Assembly (NCBI GenBank): GCA_964494015.1
Contig: CAZBQC010000006.1
Coordinates: 1 to 28,577, forward strand
Direction of reading: 5' to 3'
DNA: 28,577 bases
DNA from: CAZBQC01 sp964494015
Lineage (GTDB): Bacteria; Bacillota_I; Bacilli_A; RF39; UBA660
Notes under the pieces: model-generated
Database searches by the model: none
What the model was told of the DNA's origin: nothing
Seen by the model: the letters and a program-made list of their open reading frames with translations, nothing else
Part shown: piece by piece, positions 23,616 to 28,577 of the stretch
Layout: each line of letters begins with the position of its first letter
Position numbering within the stretch: the stretch's first letter is position 1
Translations under genes and position numbers: made by a program

Positions 23616-24480
23616 AAGGCGAGCTTTGGGTATGGGACTAGAGGAACTATTTAATAATGAAAAAATGGATCTCGACAGTCTCGAAGAAAAAATTGTCAGC
23701 GAGACCCCTAAAGAGGAAATTGTCGAGTTGGAAATCAAAGATTTAAGGAGTAATCCTTACCAACCAAGAAAGGTTTTTGATGAGGAATCCCTAAAAGAAT
23801 TGGCCGACTCTATCAAAGAGCATGGTGTTTTTCAACCAATAATTGTCAAAAGAAGCATCAAAGGTTATGAGATAGTTGCTGGAGAAAGACGTGTTAAAGC
23901 ATCAACCATGGCTGGGATTAAGACGATACCGGCTATTATTAGAGATTTTACAGATACGGAAATGATGGAGATTGCTCTAGTTGAAAACCTTCAAAGAGAA
24001 AATCTCAATGTTTTAGAAGAAGCTATGGCCTATAAAAAATTAATTAATACTTTAGGTATCACTCAAGAAGACTTGTCAAAACGACTTGGCAAAAGTCGTA
24101 GTCATATCACCAATACCATCGGTATTTTAGAGCTTCCTGATGAAGTTAAAGAATTGATTAACGAAAAGAAAATCTCTATGAGTCATGCTAGAATTCTAAG
24201 TAAGTTGGAAAATAATGATGAAATTATTAAATTGGCTCATCAAATTGCCAGTGCCGATTTAAATGTTAGAGACTTAGAAGAAATAGCCAGAAAACCTGGC
24301 GTTGAAAAAAGAAAAAAGGTCACCAAACATGTTGTTAACGAGTATCAACAATTGGAAGGTAATTTATCTGATGTTTTAGGAACTCGTGTTAAAATAAGAA
24401 ATAATAAATTAGAAATATCTTTTACTAATGTCAATGATTTAAATCGCATTCTTGAAATAATGAAACTAGATAAGGAGTAA
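23602..24480 (+). CDS. parB: Chromosome partitioning protein ParB (Spo0J)
   Basis: CTP-dependent sliding clamp that loads at parS and recruits SMC and ParA. It has 292 residues. The N-terminal ParA-activating peptide is RRRALGMGLEELF (5-17), the CTP box GERRVKA (94-100), ENLQRENLNVLEEA (128-141), the HTH GKSRSHITNTIGILELP (163-179), and a C-terminal dimerisation domain after about 240. Specificity residues are Arg166, Thr172, Glu177 and Ser194. The first two are as in parS-binding ParB, unlike the Gln/Lys of the neighbouring Noc. The expected targets are the five parS sites at 113-905. No parS lies near parAB itself. Confidence 0.96.
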   Translation: METNRRRALGMGLEELFNNEKMDLDSLEEKIVSETPKEEIVELEIKDLRSNPYQPRKVFDEESLKELADSIKEHGVFQPIIVKRSIKGYEIVAGERRVKASTMAGIKTIPAIIRDFTDTEMMEIALVENLQRENLNVLEEAMAYKKLINTLGITQEDLSKRLGKSRSHITNTIGILELPDEVKELINEKKISMSHARILSKLENNDEIIKLAHQIASADLNVRDLEEIARKPGVEKRKKVTKHVVNEYQQLEGNLSDVLGTRVKIRNNKLEISFTNVNDLNRILEIMKLDKE

Positions 24481-24484
24481 TTTT

Positions 24485-25270
24485 ATGCATGTCGACCTAA
24501 TTCATCAAATTTGTGAATTATTAGTTATCTGGTTAGTAAATATAATAATTCTGGTTTTTTTCTTACTTAAAATTGATCGATCATTTAATTTAAATGAAAA
24601 AATCAATAAAATGCCACTTATCAAATATAAGAAAGAAAAACGTCATTTAAAAATCTTCCTCATCGTTCTTGTCGCTATTTATCTTCTAATTTTAACACTA
24701 GTCAGTTTATTTGAGTATAACTTGATGACACTGTTGTCTTTATATACTGTAATCTTACTTTTAATGGTTTATTTTGAAAAAAATTCTATTAAGGATTATC
24801 TTCAGGGATATCGAATCTTAAATGAAGACCGTTTTAGGGTTGGAGACAATATTAAAATAAATGATATATCAGGTGAAGTAATTAAAATTGGACTTAAAAA
24901 TACGATAATTTTGAATAATGAAGAGACAATTATTTCGATTCCCAATCATAAAATTGCTATTGTCGAAATAAATAGTATTACGAAAGAGATAGCCAAGTAT
25001 GATTTTATTATCAGTTATGAATCTAACCTTGAAAAATCCGAAATATTATTAAAATTAATGACGAAAGAAATTGAAAAGAGTATTAAAGGAATCGAAGGTA
25101 AGGCCAGTTACTTTATTATTGATGACTTTGCCGATAAGGGAGTTTTTTATCGCTTTAAAGTTGCAGTAAAAAAAGAAAACAAGTATTTTGTTCAAAGCGA
25201 GATTAGAAAGTTGCTTCAAAAAACATTTAAAAAAGAAAATATCGAATTAATCGAGGTAAACAATGACTGA
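24485..25270 (+). CDS. Small MscS-family mechanosensitive channel
   Basis: Membrane channel of the MscS family, which opens under hypo-osmotic tension. It has 261 residues. Three hydrophobic segments lie at about 10-28, 55-78 and 80-96. The last leads into NSIKDYLQGYRILNEDRF-VGD, the MscS pore-helix and beta-domain junction, then GEVIKIGLKNTIILNNEETIISIPNHKI (about 130-157), the beta-domain signature. A C-terminal alpha/beta domain follows. The canonical glycine/alanine-rich TM3 packing motif is replaced by bulkier residues, so conductance may differ. It starts 4 bp after parB and overlaps the next gene by 8 nt, so it belongs to the parAB transcript. Confidence 0.8.
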   Translation: MHVDLIHQICELLVIWLVNIIILVFFLLKIDRSFNLNEKINKMPLIKYKKEKRHLKIFLIVLVAIYLLILTLVSLFEYNLMTLLSLYTVILLLMVYFEKNSIKDYLQGYRILNEDRFRVGDNIKINDISGEVIKIGLKNTIILNNEETIISIPNHKIAIVEINSITKEIAKYDFIISYESNLEKSEILLKLMTKEIEKSIKGIEGKASYFIIDDFADKGVFYRFKVAVKKENKYFVQSEIRKLLQKTFKKENIELIEVNND

Positions 25271-25451
25271 AAATAAAGAATACCAGGTTGGGACTCAAGT
25301 TATTATGAAAAAACAGCATCCTTGCGGTACCAACGAATGGGAAATAGTAAGACTGGGCGCCGATATAAAGATTAAATGTCTAAATTGTGGAAGAACAGTC
25401 ATGATTCCTAGAATTGAGTTCAATAAGAAAATAAAGAAAATTGTTTCCTAG
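25263..25451 (+). CDS. DUF951 family protein
   Basis: Conserved 62-residue Bacilli protein of unknown function. The family signature is VIMKKQHPCGTNEWEIVRLGADIKIKCLNCGRTVMIPR. The Cys in HPCG and the pair in KCLNCG suggest a small zinc-binding fold. It lies between parB and ychF in many Bacilli, as here. It overlaps the MscS-like gene by 8 nt. Confidence 0.88.
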   Translation: MTENKEYQVGTQVIMKKQHPCGTNEWEIVRLGADIKIKCLNCGRTVMIPRIEFNKKIKKIVS

Positions 25452-25464
25452 AAAGGCGAGATTT

Positions 25465-27060
25465 ATGAAAATAGCTAGAAAAAGAAGATTAAAAAAAATG
25501 AATTTACATCCAGCAACAACCATAATAATTTTCACTTTATTGATAATTATCTTGAGTAGTATTTTGGCATCTCTTCACGTTCAAACGACATATATGAAAG
25601 TTAATGAGGGTAGCAGCACTTTAGAACAGGAACTTGTAACAGTTGAAAATTTATTTAACTATAGTGGGATGAAATATATTTTTAGCAATGCTGCCCGTAA
25701 TTTTATTAGTTTTCTTCCACTTAGTATGTTGCTGATTACTTCAATTGGGATGGGAGTAGCAGCTTCGACTGGTTTTATCGACAAACTTTTTAGAAGAAGA
25801 CTATTAAAATTAAGCAATTATCAATTAACTTTTCTCATTATTTTTATTGCCACTGCTTCGACCCTTATCAACGAGATTGGCTATATCATTTTAATTCCAC
25901 TAGCAGCTACTTTGTTTTTAATTAAGGGGAGGAATCCAATGGTTGGAATCTCGGCCGCTTTTGCTGGGGTAGCTTTTGGAAGTGGTATCTCAATTTTTGT
26001 CGGTTCGATGGAAGTAGCTTTGCTTCCTTACACAAAAAGCGCTGCCAAAATCATCGATAATACTTTTCATATCAGTCTAACTTCCAATTTATATATTATT
26101 ATTATTGCCAGTATTATTTTATCTTTAGTAGGAACTTTGATTGTCGAGAAAATCATGATTCCTAATTTTGGCAAGTATCGAGAAAAAAGAGACTTTGAAA
26201 AGACTTCTGAAATTGAGATTATCGATATTGAAGAAATCGAACAAACTAAATTAGATGTTGATTTTAAAGAAAAACGTGGTCTAAAATATGCTTTCATTAC
26301 CGCTATCATCTTTATTCTCGTCTTTATTTATATGATTATTCCAGATCTGCCGGGATCAGGTATGCTGTTGGATATGACTGAGTCAGCATATGTTAATCAG
26401 TTATTTGGCGTCAACTCCTATTTTCAGGATGGTTTCACCTACATGATCAGTTTATTTTTTCTAGCTACTGGCCTTGCTTATGGAATAGGCGCTAAAACGA
26501 TTAGTAATGATAAAGATGTCTTTAACAATACCTCTTTGGATATGACTAATATCAGCGGCCTTGTAATTTTAGTGTTTTTTGCTTCTCAATTTGTTGCCAT
26601 CTTTAAGAAAACCAACCTTGGAACTGTTATAACGGCCGGAATCGCTAATTTAATTGACCTTATCCCTTTCGGTGGAATTCCTCTTTTAATAATTATTTTA
26701 CTTTTAGGAGCCATTGCCAATATCTTTTTAACGACACCTCAAGCTAAGTGGATTATTTTAGCGCCGGTTGTGGTACCAGCTATGATGAAATCCAATATTT
26801 CACCACAATTCATGCAGTTTGTTTTAAGGGCTAGTGATTCGATGACTGATGGTATTACGCCACTTCTAGCTTACTTTGTTATCTTCATTGGTTACTTGAA
26901 TATTTATAATCGTGATAAAACTAAACCGATTACGATTGGACAAGGAATCAAAATTATGTTACCATATTGTTTAATTATCAGTGCAACCTGGCTTTTAATC
27001 ATTTTAGGTTGGTATTTAATAGGAGTACCGATCGGACCAGGAGTATTGCCAACTTTATAG
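25465..27060 (+). CDS. AbgT-family transporter
   Basis: Membrane transporter of the AbgT family, whose members import p-aminobenzoyl-glutamate or export sulfonamide-like antimetabolites. It has 531 residues from the ATG at 25465 (AAAGGCGAG upstream); an earlier TTG at 25441 is rejected because it lies within the end of the DUF951 gene without a ribosome site. Family features: N-terminal LHPATTIIIF, FLPLSMLLITSIGMGVAASTGFIDKL, the paired hairpin segment ISAAFAGVAFGSG, a second repeat with VFFASQFVAIFKKTNLGTVI, TTPQAKWIILAPVVVPAM, and RASDSMTDGITPLLAYFVIFIGYLN. About 10-12 membrane segments. It is 12 bp upstream of ychF and in the same run of genes. The substrate cannot be told from sequence. 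Confidence 0.82.
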   Translation: MKIARKRRLKKMNLHPATTIIIFTLLIIILSSILASLHVQTTYMKVNEGSSTLEQELVTVENLFNYSGMKYIFSNAARNFISFLPLSMLLITSIGMGVAASTGFIDKLFRRRLLKLSNYQLTFLIIFIATASTLINEIGYIILIPLAATLFLIKGRNPMVGISAAFAGVAFGSGISIFVGSMEVALLPYTKSAAKIIDNTFHISLTSNLYIIIIASIILSLVGTLIVEKIMIPNFGKYREKRDFEKTSEIEIIDIEEIEQTKLDVDFKEKRGLKYAFITAIIFILVFIYMIIPDLPGSGMLLDMTESAYVNQLFGVNSYFQDGFTYMISLFFLATGLAYGIGAKTISNDKDVFNNTSLDMTNISGLVILVFFASQFVAIFKKTNLGTVITAGIANLIDLIPFGGIPLLIIILLLGAIANIFLTTPQAKWIILAPVVVPAMMKSNISPQFMQFVLRASDSMTDGITPLLAYFVIFIGYLNIYNRDKTKPITIGQGIKIMLPYCLIISATWLLIILGWYLIGVPIGPGVLPTL

Positions 27061-27071
27061 AAGGGGGAACT

Positions 27072-28169
27072 ATGAGTTTAAAAGCTGGAATTGTTGGTTT
27101 ACCAAATGTCGGTAAATCAACTTTATTTAAAGCCATTACCAAAAAAAACATTCTAACAGCTAATTATCCTTTTGCGACCATCGATCCAAATATTGGAGTG
27201 GTCACAGTACCAGATATTCGCTTAGACAAGTTGGAGGCAATGTATCATCCCTTGTCTTTAGTACCGACTGCTTATGAATTTACCGATATTGCCGGATTAG
27301 TTAAAGGGGCTTCAAAAGGAGAAGGATTAGGAAATAAATTTTTATCGCACATTAGAGAAACTGACGCTATCTGTGAAGTAGTCAGATGTTTTGATGACGA
27401 TAATATTATTCATGTCGAAGGTAGAGCTGATCCACTTCGTGATATTGAAATAATTAATCTCGAGTTGACGATTGCAGACTTAGATATTATCCATAATCGT
27501 CTAGAGAAAATTAGAAAAAAAGCCCAAACGACGAAAGATAAAGAATCATTACTAGAAGTTGCAGCTCTAGAGAAGGGGAAAGATAATCTTGAAAAGAGTA
27601 TTCCTCTTCGATTGGTGAGTTTTTCTGAAGAAGAAAAAGAAATATTAAAAAATTATAACTTTCTTACCATCAAACCACTTATCTATTTAGCTAATGTCAA
27701 GGAAGAAGAAATTAATTTTGATAATGATTATTATCATCAGGTTTCTGACTATGCTTCTAAGGAAGGTTGTCAGGTCATTAAAATGTGCGCCAAATTAGAA
27801 AGTGAATTAGTCGAATTACCTGATCAAGAAAAGAAAGAATTATTATCAACTCTCGATATTAAAGAAAGTGGACTCGATGCTTTAATTAAAGTTACCTATC
27901 AGTTACTTGGTTTAAAAACATTCTTCACAGTTGGAACAGATGAAGTAAGGGCTTGGACTTTTAAAGATGGAATGACCGCTAAAAAGTGCGCTGGTATTAT
28001 TCATACGGACTTTGAAAAAGGATTTATTAAAGCCGAAGTAATCAAATATGAAGATTTAATTAATCTAGGTAGCGAATTAAAGGTCAAGGAAGCTGGTAAA
28101 TTTCATCTTGAGGGAAAAGATTATTTAATGCAAGACGGTGACATTTGTCACTTTAGATTTAATGTGTAA
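27072..28169 (+). CDS. ychF: Ribosome-binding ATPase YchF (OLA1 family)
   Basis: Obg-like P-loop NTPase that prefers ATP and binds ribosomes; linked to stress responses and start-site fidelity. It has 365 residues. The start ATG at 27072 follows AGGGGG and begins MSLKAGIVGLPNVGKST; a reading that starts 105 nt earlier lies inside the transporter gene and is rejected. Walker A GLPNVGKST is at 9-17, the switch DIAGLVKGASKGEGLG at 72-87, and NVKEEE replaces the GTPase NKxD motif, consistent with ATP specificity. The C-terminal TGS-like domain contains FFTVGTDEVRAWTFKDG. Confidence 0.95.
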   Translation: MSLKAGIVGLPNVGKSTLFKAITKKNILTANYPFATIDPNIGVVTVPDIRLDKLEAMYHPLSLVPTAYEFTDIAGLVKGASKGEGLGNKFLSHIRETDAICEVVRCFDDDNIIHVEGRADPLRDIEIINLELTIADLDIIHNRLEKIRKKAQTTKDKESLLEVAALEKGKDNLEKSIPLRLVSFSEEEKEILKNYNFLTIKPLIYLANVKEEEINFDNDYYHQVSDYASKEGCQVIKMCAKLESELVELPDQEKKELLSTLDIKESGLDALIKVTYQLLGLKTFFTVGTDEVRAWTFKDGMTAKKCAGIIHTDFEKGFIKAEVIKYEDLINLGSELKVKEAGKFHLEGKDYLMQDGDICHFRFNV

Positions 28170-28186
28170 AACTAATATTGAAAAAG

Positions 28187-28215
28187 TTGATTCAAAGAAA
28201 TTGAGTCAATTTTTT
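28187..28215 (+). terminator. Terminator after ychF
   Basis: TTGATTC, 9-nt loop, GAGTCAA (one T-G pair), then six T. It ends the parA to ychF run. Confidence 0.7.
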
Positions 28216-28220
28216 AAATC

Positions 28221-28249
28221 TTGTCATAAATAGTAAAAAATGCTAAAAT
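28221..28249 (+). promoter_or_regulatory. Promoter of the 3'-terminal gene
   Basis: TTGTCA (28221-28226), 17-nt spacer, and extended -10 TGC-TAAAAT (28241-28249). Confidence 0.65.
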
Positions 28250-28300
28250 GAAGATATAAAGTATAGTGATAAAGCTAACATCATAATTAGGGAGAAGCAT

Positions 28301-28577
28301 ATGAAGGAAGTTACTTATAGTAAACCTGTGAGAGGGAAGCTCCTATTAATAGTCATAATAGGCATCCTACTAATTATTGGTATCGCCATAGGGGCAACCT
28401 ATGCTTTTTTTCAGTACAATAAAATAGGAACGAAGACTCTATCCTTTGAAACGGGAAGTATCAATTTAAGTTTAGGAGAAGTAGGTAATGGTATCACATT
28501 AACAGATCAATTTCCAATGAGCGATGAAGCCGGAATAAGTCAGGCAACAACTTACAACTTTACAATCAGTGGTTATA
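28301..28577 (+). CDS. TasA/camelysin-like exported protein (5' part)
   Basis: Partial: the window ends inside the gene after 92 codons. The translation starts MKEVTYSKPVRGKLL, followed by one membrane or signal segment (about 14-37, ending IGATYAFFQYNK). It continues KTLSFETGSINLSLGE, LTDQFPMSDEAG and TTYNFTISGY. The GATYAFF motif after the hydrophobic stretch, then a GSINL strand, is typical of SipW-processed TasA/camelysin-like surface proteins, fibre formers in Bacilli. The SD AGGGAG is 6 nt from the ATG. Family assignment is by pattern only. Confidence 0.6.
   Translation, partial: MKEVTYSKPVRGKLLLIVIIGILLIIGIAIGATYAFFQYNKIGTKTLSFETGSINLSLGEVGNGITLTDQFPMSDEAGISQATTYNFTISGY

Noticed and set aside
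26967..27071. Longer ychF reading frame starting inside the transporter gene
   Set aside because: The family N-terminus and an AGGGGG ribosome site are at 27072; the extension is the transporter read in another frame.

Overview
This is the replication-origin region of a low-GC, Gram-positive-type bacterium (Bacillota, class Bacilli). The order dnaA-dnaN-recF-gyrB-gyrA on one arm and rpmH-rnpA-yidC-jag-mnmE-mnmG-rsmG-noc-parA-parB on the other is the classical Bacilli origin layout. The AT-rich sequence, very short SRP RNA, ComK homologue and surface proteins of the VRPVVNLKS and YAFFQYNK types suggest an uncultured gut or host-associated Bacilli lineage (RF39/Erysipelotrichia-like), but I cannot fix the taxon. 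TGA is used as a stop, so the standard bacterial code applies.

Left arm, transcribed leftward, read from the origin outward: dnaA, a short gap with DnaA boxes, dnaN, a short ComK homologue where Bacilli usually carry the S4-domain gene yaaA, then a recF-gyrB-gyrA operon with its own promoter. Beyond gyrA lies about 850 bp of non-coding DNA holding five repeats. Each has one perfect parS site (TGTTTCACGTGAAACA) followed, exactly 47 bp centre to centre, by one perfect Noc-binding site (TATTTCCCGGGAAATA). The window begins in a small SRP RNA gene whose promoter abuts the first parS.

The origin (about 9785-10130, plus boxes at 8316-8413) has several DnaA-box-like 9-mers and AT-rich DNA. Between it and rpmH, normally close neighbours, sits a 5-kb cassette of five paralogous membrane-anchored genes in the order A-B-B-A-B. 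A is a prepilin-like N-terminus fused to a Cys-containing extracellular domain. B is a one-TM protein of unknown function. The A/B junction occurs twice as a 215-bp repeat with one mismatch.

Right arm, transcribed rightward: rpmH (consensus promoter), rnpA, yidC, jag, mnmE, mnmG, rsmG; noc with its own promoter and terminator; parA-parB followed by a small MscS-like channel, a DUF951 protein, an AbgT-family transporter and ychF; then, from a new promoter, the start of a TasA/camelysin-like exported protein, cut by the window end.

The most striking combination is that the window encodes both CTP-switch DNA-clamp proteins (ParB and Noc) and a composite array carrying both of their binding sites in strict 1:1 alternation and fixed geometry. 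This looks like a joint loading platform for chromosome segregation and nucleoid occlusion. The Noc here also lacks the usual N-terminal membrane-targeting helix and has a long acidic linker.
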